Assembly: GCF_022581195.2 (NCBI RefSeq) | Contig: NC_061469.1 | Span: 3,596,001-3,660,000 of the forward strand | Origin: Helicoverpa zea | Taxonomy: Eukaryota; Arthropoda; Insecta; Lepidoptera; Noctuidae | Direction of reading: 5' to 3' | DNA length: 64,000 bases | Shown: one piece after another, positions 13,301 to 25,300 of the stretch | Layout of the letters: every line of letters starts with the position of its first letter | How positions within the stretch are numbered: position 1 is the first letter of the stretch | Program-made: the position numbers and the translations under genes | Notes under the pieces: model-generated | Told to the model about the DNA's origin: nothing | The model's database searches: none | The model's input: the letters and a program-made list of their open reading frames with translations, nothing else

Positions 13301-15531
13301 GACTTGTTGGATTGTAGCTTTTGGTTGCCGGGACTGTCGAAAAAGTCGTCGTTAAAGTCTTCGGCCCCCTTCAAGGTCGAGTTGTCGGTGTTTGAGCAGT
13401 TGTCGCTGTTCACTTGCGCCGGCTCGTCATTTACTTTCTGCACAGTGGAAGCGGATTTCCGACTGTATCTGTTTACATTCTGCTTTTTGGGGGAGGACAA
13501 ATGCTTAGAAATGCCATTCTTTTGCTCAGTCTCGTCTTGGATATTTTTGTTGAATTGTCTCTTGGGGGTTGATGTCTTACTAGAAGAGTCAGTATCGGTG
13601 GACTTGTTGAGGTCAACTTTACTTGTGCTACTCACTAGCTCTTTCACTGGTGTGGTTTCAGGTATGGGGACAAATGTCTCTTTGGGTGCATCAAAAGCTG
13701 TTTGGAATGTATCATGGACATAGCTGTAGGAGACTCCTTTGTGTTCATACACAGTGCTTTCACAGTTCACAACATATTTGCTTAGAGGTGGGAGATCAGC
13801 TTTGTTTGGTTTCTTATCAAGCTGTGCCTTCATGTTGAGTGTGAGTTTATGCCTTGGGGAGCCTTCATTAGGGGTTCTGTCACCAGCTACTGCAGTTTTG
13901 GATGGTGTTGTTTTCTCCTTTGGTTTCTCAGCAGCTAATGGCTGGCCATTGAGGTTGATTTCAACAAAATCATCTTCATCCTCAGCCTGAAAACCTGAAT
14001 CTAAGCTTTTGGAGAGGTTCTTGTTATGATTCACATCACATGGCAAAGCTTCCACAACATTGTTTAATTCCAAACTGTTTTCAGGCAAACCTTTTTCTGG
14101 AGCAAAATTGAAGTTAAAGTTTTTGTAAAAATTCTTTAAAGAATCTATGATGTTATTAGCATCTAATAGATTTAATACTTTGTTATGTGATTTTCTTTCC
14201 TCAACAATACTTGTAGTAATGTAGCGTTTTTTCTTCAGTACAGATTTTACTGTATTTGGACTGTGTGAAACTTCAAGGGGCATTTTCATCCTGTCAGTGG
14301 ACTTATCAATGTCAGCTTCAGAAAAATATGTTTTCCTCATAAATGCAACATGACCATTGTTTTCAAATGCATCACAGGAGTAGGACTTCTGTGCTTTGTC
14401 ACATTTTCTGTGCAGCATTGATGTTTCAGTTTTATTTGAATGTGATGAGGATGAATCACTGGATGAAGTTTCAGAGTCACAGCTGAAGTTAGAATCTGAG
14501 CTGTTTGAGTCACATCCATACAGTTTCCCAGTAGGCCTGGGCTCATTATTGTTATCTTTGTCATTATTATTGTCCTGGTTTTCTTGTTCCTGTTCATAAT
14601 TCTGACAGTATTCAAATATACCACTCCGGTCATTTTTAGAATCACCATAAGTAAGAATATCTGACATGGTCTGTTGAGCAACATCGGCTGCATACTTTGG
14701 TGTTCTGTCACCTGAAGCACACCATGAAAACCTATCTGTAACAATGTTATTCTTTTGTCTGAATCTATCACAATATGAACTGTCTGGCCCATATGATATG
14801 AAACCTCTTTCAATGTGAATATTGTCTGTTTTTGTATTGTTCAATATATCTTCATGGAATGACACCCTTTTCTTCTGTGAACTCGGTCCACTTTGTGACT
14901 TCTTCCGACATCTTCTCCTGTACACAATGTCTTCAGATAATGACTTCTTAGGTTCACTCCTCAGTGCAGGCTTTCGAGATTCTTCAGTACCCTTCTCACT
15001 TTCTAAAGCTTTTAATACTAAATCTGGCAAGTTCTCATAAGTGTTTGGTTTCTTATGTGACTCTATAATCAATTCTGGCACAATATCATCAGGCACTCCA
15101 ATGTTCTGATTGTCGATATCACTGCGCGTCATGATGCTACTGGTGGTACTCTTGATCATATCCTGAGAGCAGGACGGTGGTGCGTCGTAAACACTGTCAC
15201 ACGCTAATTCCTCGGCTCCTATGAGACTGTGCGACATGAGCGCTTGGCTGGTGGCCTCCGAGGCCTCACTATCTAAACACAAAACACCAGAATCACCGGG
15301 CGTATCGGCCAAACTACTCGTTGTGCTAGAAATCAAGTGAGTGTTGCCTTGAAGACACAGCTCCGTGGGCTTGCCCGCGCTTTCATCCGCGCACTCCATC
15401 TTCGCAAATTGCATTGTATCTTCAACAGTGTTTGTTGCCGCTGTCGCAATAACAGTGTCGTCAGTTTTATGACGACGTTTGCTTTTATCGATCTCGTTGC
15501 CTTTTATTTCAGTAGCCTTGTCTGAAGACAT
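1349..15531 (-). CDS. PLEKHM2: PLEKHM2/SKIP-like PH-domain protein, nine exons
   Basis: In vertebrates PLEKHM2 links Arl8-positive lysosomes to kinesin-1. Exons on the minus strand: 15531-12961, 12757-12596, 5779-5561, 4464-4319, 3913-3691, 3303-3126, 2659-2553, 2024-1908, 1453-1349. They join in phase to 1276 codons including the stop. The start is the ATG at 15529-15531, since an in-frame stop lies just upstream. Residues 1-857 (exon 1) are low-complexity, Ser/Asp/Asn/Lys-rich. A PH domain spans about 1011-1107 (LEGYL to SSWLQSLLLHAA), with a RRPHCFEIALAD stretch like RPHAFQVILSD of vertebrate PLEKHM2. The 168 residues after the PH domain also follow the vertebrate layout (a TEYDMLCRLPHNELDAI segment before it, an EWSVCEARE segment after it). 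No RUN domain is visible. Very long introns hold a LINE, an RTE fragment and SINE pieces. Exon limits are firm; the family name is less so. Confidence 0.72.
1820..1878. repeat. Dispersed lepidopteran repeat fragment
   Basis: The CCCACGTCCCGTAGG... GGGATAAAATGTAG wording is shared with the longer copy at 5995-6212. It is a short degenerate fragment in the last intron of the PLEKHM2-like gene, close to the exon 8 donor. Confidence 0.45.
2284..2437 (+). mobile_element. RTE-type LINE fragment, reverse-transcriptase C-terminal tail
   Basis: The plus strand reads RSRGRPKTRWRDVVSKEY, then ...DRAKWRRKIRKVNP..., ending at a TAG (2435-2437). This is the usual C-terminal end of insect endonuclease-reverse-transcriptase ORFs. 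Only the last 50 or so codons remain, so it is a 5'-truncated dead copy. It lies in intron 7 of the PLEKHM2-like gene, opposite in orientation. Confidence 0.7.
2790..3065 (+). repeat. SINE-like repeat (tail family of 45221-45590)
   Basis: Shares, in order, TGGCAGTCGT, GTAGTCAGA, TCTTACCA, AGATCAGATAGGCA, ACACTGGT and the end ACTGGAAGCTGACTCCAACATAG with the better preserved copy near 45221-45590. Fragments of the same tail occur inverted near 5270-5325 and 43735-43790, and again at 21867-21903. Confidence 0.6.
3513..3650 (-). pseudogene. Duplicated partial copy of PLEKHM2-like exon 5
   Basis: This segment repeats 3663-3800, the 3' half of exon 5 plus its donor and the first intron bases, about 150 bp further along. 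Read on the minus strand it gives the same HCFEIALADNTRLLLAAPDD stretch and ends at the same CAG|GTGAGG donor. The Trp codon TGG of the exon is TAG here, an in-frame stop. The 5' half of the exon and any acceptor are missing, so it is a decayed duplicate rather than an alternative exon. Confidence 0.85.
5270..5325 (-). repeat. SINE tail fragment
   Basis: CCTTTTCCCAACTATCTTGG then GGTCGGCTTCCAGTCT is the reverse complement of the 3' tail of the SINE family at 45221-45590. Only the tail is present. It sits in intron 3 of the PLEKHM2-like gene. Confidence 0.55.
5995..6212 (+). repeat. Lepidopteran dispersed repeat with CAAA tail
   Basis: Begins ACTAGCTTCTGTCAGCGG, contains CACCCGCATCCCGTAGG, AAATCGGTCCAGTAGTTC and a (CAAA)n run, and ends TATAATATTAGTATAGATAG. 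This is a well-known wording of a repeat found throughout moth and butterfly genomes, probably the 3' end of a non-LTR element. It lies in intron 2 of the PLEKHM2-like gene. Confidence 0.6.
7177..8112 (+). CDS. LINE ORF1 protein with coiled coil and baculoviral-FP-like domain
   Basis: A 311-residue ORF starting at ATG 7177. LINE ORF1 proteins bind element RNA and chaperone target-primed integration. Residues 40-150 are rich in Lys/Glu/Leu with heptad spacing, a probable coiled coil. The following part (LEISNVPERRGEDL, then VHRVPHA, RPKNIIAKLKT) resembles the FP-protein-like domain seen in many insect LINE ORF1s. It precedes ORF2 with a gap of 69 bases. No zinc knuckle is visible. Confidence 0.75.
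   Translation: MAKVLRSPPKPFSSNPDISTADKESDPSNRKRKYPECDHTILIDKIEDKLIKKLEEFKVDLDTKIDTINCNIKSMKMDLETFMDETRKEMDILRSENFVIKQQLLEFSGEVADLKKSTVFISEQYEDNKKQLDNLKDQSLSHNIISTLELRIGELEQQARSCNLEISNVPERRGEDLIGILHDIGKYINCSIPREEIVSVHRVPHALANERPKNIIAKLKTRTLRDNVISATRLKKGVTSIQLGISGTSRSIFINEHLTLKNKQLLRETREKAKKFNYKFVWVKHHTILVRQSETSATIAIRSTNDLHKIK
8182..11086 (+). pseudogene. LINE ORF2: APE endonuclease and reverse transcriptase, one frameshift
   Basis: The first open part (8182-10050) has the APE endonuclease signatures FYQNCRGVRTK, TETWL, GDYNIPD and ADTHHPP, then the RT start GPGPDGIPP and NYRPIS. The second part (from about 10070 to 11086) carries GVPQGSILGPL and the catalytic FLLYADDLK. The two are separated by a +1 shift in a run of nine A at 10032-10040; eight A would keep the frame. 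ATG 8182 is the first plausible start. With one lesion in about 2.9 kb this is a young insertion, or the extra A is an assembly error. Confidence 0.85.
11312..12595. other. Intron 2 remainder, no gene seen
   Basis: AT-rich intronic sequence between the LINE tail and exon 2 of the PLEKHM2-like gene. No open frame with splice-site support, RNA gene or clear repeat boundary was found on either strand. Confidence 0.4.
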
Positions 15532-16328
15532 GATGATTTCTGACACTTCAGCGTTATTCCAATATTTTTATAGGGTTCAGCAGCGTTAGTATTGTCTCAC
15601 TTTAATTATTAATCGTTATCATTTTGCCATATATTTATAAAATTCATGTAAAATACGACACAAAACATGACGAATACACAGCAGCCATATTTAACATTTT
15701 GACATTTATTTGTGTTTTTCTTTTAAATGGAGTGGTAATTTAGTTACATGTAATTAGTTACCTATGTAACTTTAGTCGATTACTTTAGAAAAGAATAAAC
15801 ACAAACTCAAAATGTTTATTCGCTAGTTAAGATATAAAGATATTGATAAATGCAAATGATGAAAGTTGACGTACATAGTTTGTTTGGCAACAGTCTATAT
15901 GATAAACTACGCTTTCGAATGAATTGAGTTATTGCATAGCTTCTATCGCAGGCCTTTAGCGCGGGGACCAAATCCAGAAATTCCGTAACGAAAAAACCTC
16001 ACGCTCCCCACTCCGACGGGCACGGAGGTGTGGCTTAAAGGCCGTGCATCGTCTATTTGTTGTGTGAATGGTCTATACTTCTCAAAAGTGATAAAAACCG
16101 TAAATTAACCGTACTGAATAGTCGATATTTAATGGTTCATTCCACTTAATAACTCTGTAAAAAAAAAAATGGTACATAGACAGCGAACTGTCAAAGCCTT
16201 CAAGTGTCAAGGTTTGAATGAAATGCGCGATTCGCCCGCCGCTGTTCAGTGTGTACGTTTAGGTTAGATTTTCAAAACAGTGAGTGCTAAAGATTTGATT
16301 GTTTTGATGTATCTAATACAATACTATT
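15532..16328. promoter_or_regulatory. Divergent promoter region between PLEKHM2-like and gp210 genes
   Basis: An 797-bp interval separates the two start codons, which point away from each other. A TCAGT at 16246-16250, in a locally GC-richer patch, fits the arthropod initiator consensus and would give gp210 a 5' UTR of about 80 bases. No TATA box is obvious at the expected distance. The stretch near 15950-16060 is GC-richer than its surroundings and may be a repeat remnant. Promoter assignment is inferred from gene orientation. Confidence 0.45.
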
Positions 16329-19300
16329 ATGGAGACTAAGAAGGCTGCTGTTTTCTTATCGCTGTTCTGTCTTCTTGGGTGTGCATGTGACGGAGCCAAA
16401 ATAAATACACCGAGGGTGTTGTTACCTTGGTTTGAAGATTTGTATGTGAGCTTTACCTTCGAAATCATTGAGGGAGGTTGTTACACATGGTAAGTTTTTG
16501 AGAACCATATATCGAGTTCTTGTTCTGTTTGTTTGTTTTTCTGTGTTTGACATTATCAATGTTTTTTGCAGGAGTTTGTCTCGCGATGACATCATAGATT
16601 TGGAGCCGCTGTACGATGATGCCATAGGGCACTGCTCCCGAGCTGCTCGCGTCTCCGTCTCCAAGTCATGTGTTCCACCTGGCTCCGTCATCATACTCGC
16701 CGAAGAGGTCAACTCAGGCGAGGTAAGGCATAAATACTCGTAAAGGCGGGAAATATTCGTCTATTGAAAAGCTGTTTAACCAAGTTTATTGAATTAACAC
16801 CTTATCAGACATGTTTGTAGATAAGATTTGAGTGATTATGTATTTCAAACAGCTGGTAATATTGTAGAGGTGTTTATGTTATACAATGTTGTGCGATAGT
16901 AGGCAGATGAACACTTTTTTTAGTTTACAAAGAGAACACAGAAAGAGAATAAGGTAGTCACAGTTTGTGACTACCTTGTTGCCTGTTCTCTGTTCTCTAA
17001 CATTCTGTTCTGTAAAGTTATAGCTGACTAATGAATTTTCATTTACAACCTTTCATCTTATGTTAATTAATTTTGATTTAAATATTCTATTTTCAATTAC
17101 AAAATACTTTACTAGACATATGTTCTTATGGACTAAATAATATGTTCCTCTTTCCTTTCATGAAGATTCTTCGTGGCGATGTGGACATAGACAAGATCAG
17201 GTCTCTCAAAGTGATGAGTACAACATGGAACTTGTTCCTGGAAGAAGCTCCTGAGGCCTTTGAAGTTGTAGCCTATGATGATCAAGGTATATAAATTGTA
17301 CAGGTTCATATAGAACACTAAATATATATTTTTTTGTGAATTCATCAAATGACCTTTTCCGCTGTTGGTGCAGCATGAGGGAGTGTCAGACCCTAGTTGA
17401 CTAAAACACACCATTTTCCTTCTTATGCTCATTATGTACCAGGGCTGTGGTAACTCTTTCCAACAATCCAACAGCCCTGGCAGGAGTTATGAGAGTTATC
17501 ATTTATTACAGAGGTAGAAAGTTCTATTGGCTTGGAATGTTGTGTATCCTAAATAATAAATAGCTGCTTCATGACATTGTTGTTATAACTTTACATTCTG
17601 TTCATTCTGTTTCTTTACAGCTCTATTTTGCTATGAAGTTGAACTCACATAAAAATATGGTTGTTTTAGGAAACACATTCTCCACCCTTGAAGGAATAAC
17701 TTTCACTTGGAGCATAGAGAATCTGGGCAGTAATGTTGGAGAAGAGCCATTGGTTACGTAAGTAAAACTGCCCACAATGCGCACTGAACAATCCTTCAGT
17801 TCATTTATTTATTTATTTTATATTTTATTTATTTATTTAACATAAAAACACAAACAAGAATAAATAATAGAAAAAAATGTACAAGGGCACAGCTTATCTC
17901 TAAAGAAATTTCTTCCAGCAGGCCCGTTATGGCTGTCTGGCTGATAAAAAGGTGAAGGAAAACATCTTGAGGAAACCTGGACTATAGTCTGAAATCACCA
18001 ACCCGCATTGAGCAAGCGTGGTGATTAATGCTCAATCCTTCTCCTTGTGAGAGGAGGCCTGTGCCCAGCAGTGAGACGATAAAAAGGCTGTAACAGTAAC
18101 AGTAACAGGCCCGTTATGGGAGAGTTAGAATAAAAGAGAATTCATTTTAATAATTGTTTTGTTTCTCACTAAGCCATTTAAAATCTGTAGGTTATGAAAA
18201 CATTATTGATATCTTACAAGGCAAAATAATGTATTGTTTTGTTTTCTCTGACATCTATTTATTTACACTTTTTTTATGTGGCTTCATCTGTGTTCTGCAT
18301 AGCTGTCCATGAGCTATTGATAGTTAAATAATTTATCAAATTTTCCCTATAATGCCCTTAGAGTGTTCAAATAAATATAGTATTGACAATGACATCATGT
18401 TTTTCCATTCCCCAGGCTAGTGAGATGGCGTGACACAGACTATGAAGCTCCTCGCGGAGTCACAGAACTCGAGGCCCGAGGTCTTCGATCCCACTCTGTC
18501 CTGTTATACGGTCAGGCCATGGGCGAGTCCCGAGTGACAGTGTGTCTTGAAGATATTTGCACAGACTTCGACCTGCAAGTCATAGCTAGTGTGGTGCTAA
18601 TGCCTGCTGTTGCTAGCATTGTGCCTGGTGATACGCTGCGGTATAGGTATGTGTTTTTTATTTTCAGTAATTAATAAAAATTTTTGGTAACCACATTATT
18701 TTAAATAAAAGCATTCTGTTGTAGTGTCATGGTCCAGTTAATTCTTTTTTTTTTGTCTGCACCATGGTAATCTGTCCTAGAACAATAAGCCACTGAGTGG
18801 ATGGTCCAGTTAATGGTCTGATATATTTTTGAATATAAGTCTATCAATAATATAAATCTATTATTTATGTATTCATAAGGATAAAGATCGTAATAAATCT
18901 CATTTACCGAACAGATTTTTCCGCTCGGAGTATGTCGTGCGTAAAATACTGAGCCGAAATTTCGCTTGTGTGAAAGCACTATTACAATTTCATAAATCTT
19001 TAATATAATTGTCAACAATTATAAAATTAAATATTAAAATTCTCAACAGGGTTGTACGCGCTCGCGCCGGCCGCCTCACAGTCCAAGACATATCCGAAAC
19101 AATGTACTTTTTAAAAGTACCAGACGCCAGCATAGCTTCTCTAGAAGATTCCATCAGCCTCGTCAAGGGGACAAACTTAGGCTCTACAAGCGTTTACCTC
19201 ATGTCTGGGGCCACCGAAGTAGCTACTGCAACGTTAACCGTAGCAGAACCGCATAGCATCAGAGTGACACTACGTCCCTCTAGCTTATTAATCCGTGGAG

Positions 19301-22300
19301 AACCATTCATAGTTCACTGTGTAGTACTAGATAATAAAGGGCATCCGTTAACAGCCGGTGATCAGATTCTCATAAGGCTGTCAGTGGAAGGGGAAGCCAA
19401 TGTGGACTTGCTCCAGTCGACAGAGAACGGTACCCTGACTGATGCTGTAGCTCAGAATGCTGGGCCTTTGACTATTACTGCAAGACTGTATTCTGTTGCT
19501 GGGAGGAGTGTGTCGAGAAAGGTATGTTTAAAAGCTTTTGTAGCATAACTACTATATTTTTTGGTTGTGTCTTTATTTAAGGTATGTCCCATACCCATTG
19601 ACAAACATAAATATCTTATATGAATAAGACGATGACAAGATTTTTTTTACTCTGGAGTTGATGACTTACAATATGTATGTGCTTTATAGGTAGAAGGAGA
19701 GGTGTCAGCAATCGCAGTTGAACCTTTGGAAATAGTACCTCCACATCTGTATGTAGCATGGACGGACAACATTCAGTAAGTCGTAGATTAATATTTCATT
19801 TTTCAAATTAATTTATTTCTGCGAATATGAGTACTTACATGTATATCTTATATTATTTAACAAAAGGAGCATTGACCATATCTTACCCTAAGGCTTGCAA
19901 AATTAAACTATTAGATACAGAAAACATAGATAAAGGCAAATTATTTGATAATTTACCTTACGCTATTATACACCTTTGACAACTTTTAACTTTCGTCTTA
20001 AACATGAATGGCCTTACTACAAAAACTTAAACATCTGTTTTATACTTGTCTAAAAAAATTGTGGCTGCAAAATGAACCATATGTCAACGTCATAAACTGA
20101 CAATTTTTTAGACTAGTCGTAAACTGACGTTTAAGTTTTTGTGGTAAGATGGGAAATCTCCAAATAATTCTACAAAGTATTTTTGTATAATATGGCATTT
20201 CATCAAATTATTCCCTCGTGCAGTGAGTGAAATAGAGGAATGATTTTGAAGACTATAAACCGACTAACAGTTTTTTAGAACCTATCTAACCATTGATTTG
20301 CGATTAGAGATTGACATTTACCTATATAAATTATGTTAAAAATTATAGACATCGGTAGTAAAACCCACATTATGTTTCTTCTAGAGCCTTCTTGTTCTCG
20401 TAATTCTAACTTGATTTTTTTCTTTCAGAGAAATAAATCTAAAACATATCGGCGGTGGTGACGAGCCGGTGACATGGTCGGAGATAGAGAGCGACGCAGT
20501 GGCCGGCCCGCTCTCTCTAACATCTGACGGCGCCGTGACTATACGAGGGACCGGGGAGATCGGTGTACGAGTACAGTTGAAGAAATACCCGCATGTTAAG
20601 GCTATTGGGAGGTATGGTATTATTACTGTTTGTTAGACATAAAATATTTTTTATTGTATTCATGAGGCTTTCTAAAAACTTTACTGTAAATAAATAAAAA
20701 AGTTAGATTTCATAAAAAGGTCTTTGTTCAAGTTCAATTTAGACTAATATTTAGAATTTAGAATAACAGACTCTACGATTATAATATGTACCGGATCTTT
20801 CGGTAGCCGTTTAGTACACTTCTTTTGTTTTGTTTTCCTAAATTCTATATATGAAAAAAAATCGCACTCCTTATATTTCTTTCAGATCTATTTTATTAAA
20901 TTCTAAATCTTATACTTAAATTGTTTCAGAGTATGGTCAGCTCCATTCGAGATGCTACAAGTATCGACGTCAAGTTACGCGCGAGTCGGCAAGCCGCATC
21001 ACCTACATATCGCGCTCACCGCCACTAATGCAGAAACTGGAGAATTATATAACTTCCATACGTAAGTAGACTAATCTTAATATTTCATTTTCAGCTTTAA
21101 TCACGAGTACATAGGGGCTTGCATACTAGTAGCTAGCCGCGTTTGCGACAGCAATCTACAAGGCAGTGTCTTATATTTTTAATATCTAACATAAGTATAA
21201 TTATGTAAAATAAATGAATACAAAAATAACAAATAAAAAAATTAATGTACACAATCACGGTACTACTGCTCTCTAGCCACGATCGCTCGAGGATACTGTG
21301 TGATGATGTTTGGTGTTTTCTAGAAGCATTATCATTACGACAGCATCGTTGTAAGAGACTCAGTGTGTGACGTCATACAACGTCGCCCGCTTATAAAGAA
21401 ACAAAGCCCGTGGGTTCCCGGCACTCATTTATTTGTTCGAGTTATTGCCAATTTTGAAAATAAATAAGCACTTGTCTTCTTTTATAGGTGCAACTGTGGT
21501 TCGTTTGCTGTGACTCTTCTTGAGGGGCCGGAGCCACAAAACGTCACAGTAGCTAAATGGGTGAAGCCTGTCGGTAAGTACAACATTCAATCCGATTTTA
21601 AATCGATATTTACTTATTGATAAAAAATTTCAACCATTTTCACCATTTTTACGAGTATCAGTGCTACTCAATACATAAATATTTTGCTTGTTCGTAATAC
21701 CGTTCCTTGACGTGATCTGCTTTTGAATGACGGCGTCTGATTGGTCAACAATCCTGGACGCCCCACTCGAGCGTATGGTCTTACGAAAACCGTACGTTCT
21801 TAGCGTGTATGCTCGACGCGGCGCTGCACGCTCGAACGCTCCGCTGCACTCCATGCAAAACTCTGGTATTCAGCTACATCCAGTTAAACTGGAAGTCGAC
21901 TGGAAGGCTGATGATGATATCGATACTATTTAAATGTTTTTTTTTTATACAGAGGGCGCTTGTTGCGTACTAGAGTGTGCATGGAACAGTCGCGGCGTGT
22001 CAACAGTGCGAGTGTCTCGCGGACGTGTCGGCGACACGACACGAGTGGCAGTGCGAGCCGCCCCTAGCCTGCTGTGGCCGCTTCACGCGGCTGCATTACC
22101 TGGTGCTACACTACCGGTAAGTTATGTACCATAAGAGGTAAGTTTGAAACTCACAAGGCAGCCTTAGTCTGGAAGTTGGTGACTAACATCGAAAAGCAAG
22201 TTAATGTCGGTCCTGCGCCTGATCTCTGACCGATCGTGTCGGATTGTCGTATCATCGGGCTATGAGAGTGAAGGAATAAAGAGTGCACCCTTGTCTGCTT

Positions 22301-25300
22301 GCGCAAAATCTCCTTATCTGAGAACAGCCGCCGTGGTCAAAATTGACCTTGGAAGCCTTAACATTACAATACCAGTAGAACCGAAGTCATTTATTTCCCA
22401 TATTATATATTTTATTATTTTATGTGCAGATTCTAGCGGAAGGCGAAGCATTGTCCCCGCAGTCGCTTGACACGAGAATAGCCGAGATTTCGCCGCGAGA
22501 AGGTCGACGACCTCACCGCTATCCGGCTGTACAATTGTTCACACTCAAGTGTCGTAGGGTATGTATTTAGTATATTTTATATATTATGCAAAAATAGGCA
22601 GTCATATTCAGCTTACATATACATACTTCAGTATATAGCAAAATTCTGGTAGGGTTATAAAAACCTTTTTCAAAAAAATAAAACAGACTGAAGTAATATT
22701 TTGGAATATAATCTTCCTAAAACATAAATGCAGATCAAACTGAGAAGCTTTTTTGTTCGAAGTTGATAAAAAATTTGCAAACAATACGAACATTGGAATT
22801 GTTACGTTGGGTTTAGTCGATTTTCATGTCTGTGAATCTAAGAATTGAGAATTGTATCTTGATGATGTTTATTTTATATACTTTATTGTTCGCCATAAGT
22901 TTAACCAGTATTTATGAACGATTTTTAAAGTTTTAAAACCCTGTATTCCCACAGAAGGGCGAGTCCCGCATCGAGTTAACATCAGAAGTAGGCGAGGAGC
23001 GCGAGTCAGTGTCACTTGACGCGCGCTGCGCTCCGCACGTGTCGCGCGTACGACTGGAGCCGCCCGACACGCCTGGCAACTGCTCCACACCGCCCAAGTA
23101 CGTAAATGTGGCAGTTTTGTTTGGTAGGAAATATTCAAATGACCACTCCCTCTGTGGGTGCAGCGTGAGGGAGTGTCATACTCTTACTGACTAAAACCCA
23201 CCATGCTCCTTCTTAAGCCCTTCTTGTGGTGACTACTGGGGTTTGCAGGCTACACTTTTTGAGGAGTGCGTGGAACAACGCGCACCGTCGGGCCTGTTGT
23301 CTCTTACAAGATGGTAGGACGATGATCGACCCGAAACTCACCGCCCGCAGACCCAATATAAATAAGGCACTTTTTTCATGAACATATTCATTTATTTAGT
23401 ATTATTACAACCAAGTTTTCTTATCATCTATGTATCTTAAATCTATGACCCACAAAACCGTTTACACGTATACATATATTTTATACTAGCGAACGTTCGC
23501 GATTCTACCTGTGCATATCAATAAATAGTACATACATATTAAATGCTAGATATAATCGACAAAACTTCCTATGTTCAGGCCCAGTTTTATTATGAGTTTA
23601 CACTCATAAAAATAACCAACTTTAACACCAAAATTCCTTCCAGAATTTGGCTCCGTCCGGGTCAAGAGCTGGCTGTCAAAGTGACGCTCCTCGACTCTAT
23701 AGGCAGAGAGCTTCTTGACGAGAACGGTCCCAAGATGTCCTGGGAGGTGGAGCCGCATCACCCAGGGTTGCAGTATAAAGCTGATGATAGACTGTTTGTG
23801 GAAACGCATCCTGAATATGCCCCTGTGCCTGTGCCGTTTAAGTATTTCCAAGTAAGTCCCTGAATTTTTAGTATTCAAATTAGTTCTATTTAAGATCTTA
23901 TTTTGAAAGGGCTGGAGTAATACCTGTCCCACTCTTGGATAGTCCTGAAAAAATAAGTGGCAAAAATCCGAACCGAGAAAAGTGGTTCGATTTTCCGCTA
24001 ATAGTAATAACTAAAAAAAATATCAGTGTTGCCATTCTTAATTCAAAATGTTTTCGATTTTACAGGTAGTGGTAGCCGATGACAATGCTATCGGATGGCA
24101 TGGTGCGCTAAAAGCGAGCATCCCTGATGCTTCAGCGTCTATTCAAGCGAGGGTCGTTGCTCCTTTGAAATGTGATCCACTTAAGGTAATATATGAGACC
24201 TTAGGTCCCACAGTGTAGTCTATGCTAATGGAATATCTTCTTTTATAAACAAACATGTTGTGATAAAATTAACTATCGGATATTGAAGCAGTCATTTTTT
24301 TTTACGATATATTTTTTTGGTAAATGCACACAGAATTGGCATGTGAAGACAAGCTGTGTGAAGACGATCTTTAAAAATTATCCATTTTGTAAATCTTTTA
24401 ACGGCCATTCGCAGTATTCTGCCTGCCTGCTGTTTACCTTACTAGGGATAGGAATTTGACATTACTTCTCTAGGGCTGATGTGTCAAAATAACTAATAAT
24501 AATGTGTGTATGTGTGTAATGTGTAATAGGCCGTTAGTGATTACCTTACTTGTACTGTGTTTATGTATAGTGTCAAAATAACTTTACTATTTCCAGGTGA
24601 ACATTGCATGGGAGAGTGAAACAGTGAGCAACATAGCTACAATCACAGGAGGCAGCGGTCGCTACGCGGTGGAAACGCCTAAGGGTGTGTCAGCAGAAGT
24701 CGAGGGAGGCTCCCTTTCCGCTACTGTTCCCGGACCGGGGTCTTACGACCTGGTGGTCACTGACCTCTGTGTTCAGGGGGAGAAGCAGCTGATTGAGGTC
24801 AGTTTTATATATAAAATGACGAAAATTAAAAGTGAAAAGTCATGTTGCAGTGGAAAATGGCAATTGTAACAAATTTTAAGTTGTTTTTTTTTTAATAGAA
24901 GCGTTTTTCCCTGAAATAAAACGCATATTAAATTACTTACCTAAATTCGAAGCTTAATTTATTGAGATAGCACTTCCGTTTTCCTCCTATTTCCCTTCTC
25001 TTTCTACCCTATATGTCTGTCTCTTTCGCTCTTCCCCTCTTTTGACTAGCTTCACCACCTGGCAGGGCGCATCGCGCTCGGCGCGAGAGCCTCTTGCTCA
25101 TTGCGTTGAAATTCAACAGGCAGGAATTATATTAAGCTTCGAATTTAGGTAAGTAATTTAATATGCGTTTTATTTCAGGGAAAAACGCTTCTATTAAATA
25201 ACTTGACCGTAAATTCGAAGCTTAATTTATTGAGACGTGTTTGTTATCGCCTGGTGGTGAAGAACGCCAATGTGAGGGAGTTTAAAAAAATAATTACTAT

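Noticed and set aside
13304..15040. Several plus-strand ORFs over 12.9-15.5 kb
   Set aside because: They lie antisense to the single 857-codon exon of the PLEKHM2-like gene and have Cys/Leu/Ser-rich, random-looking translations.
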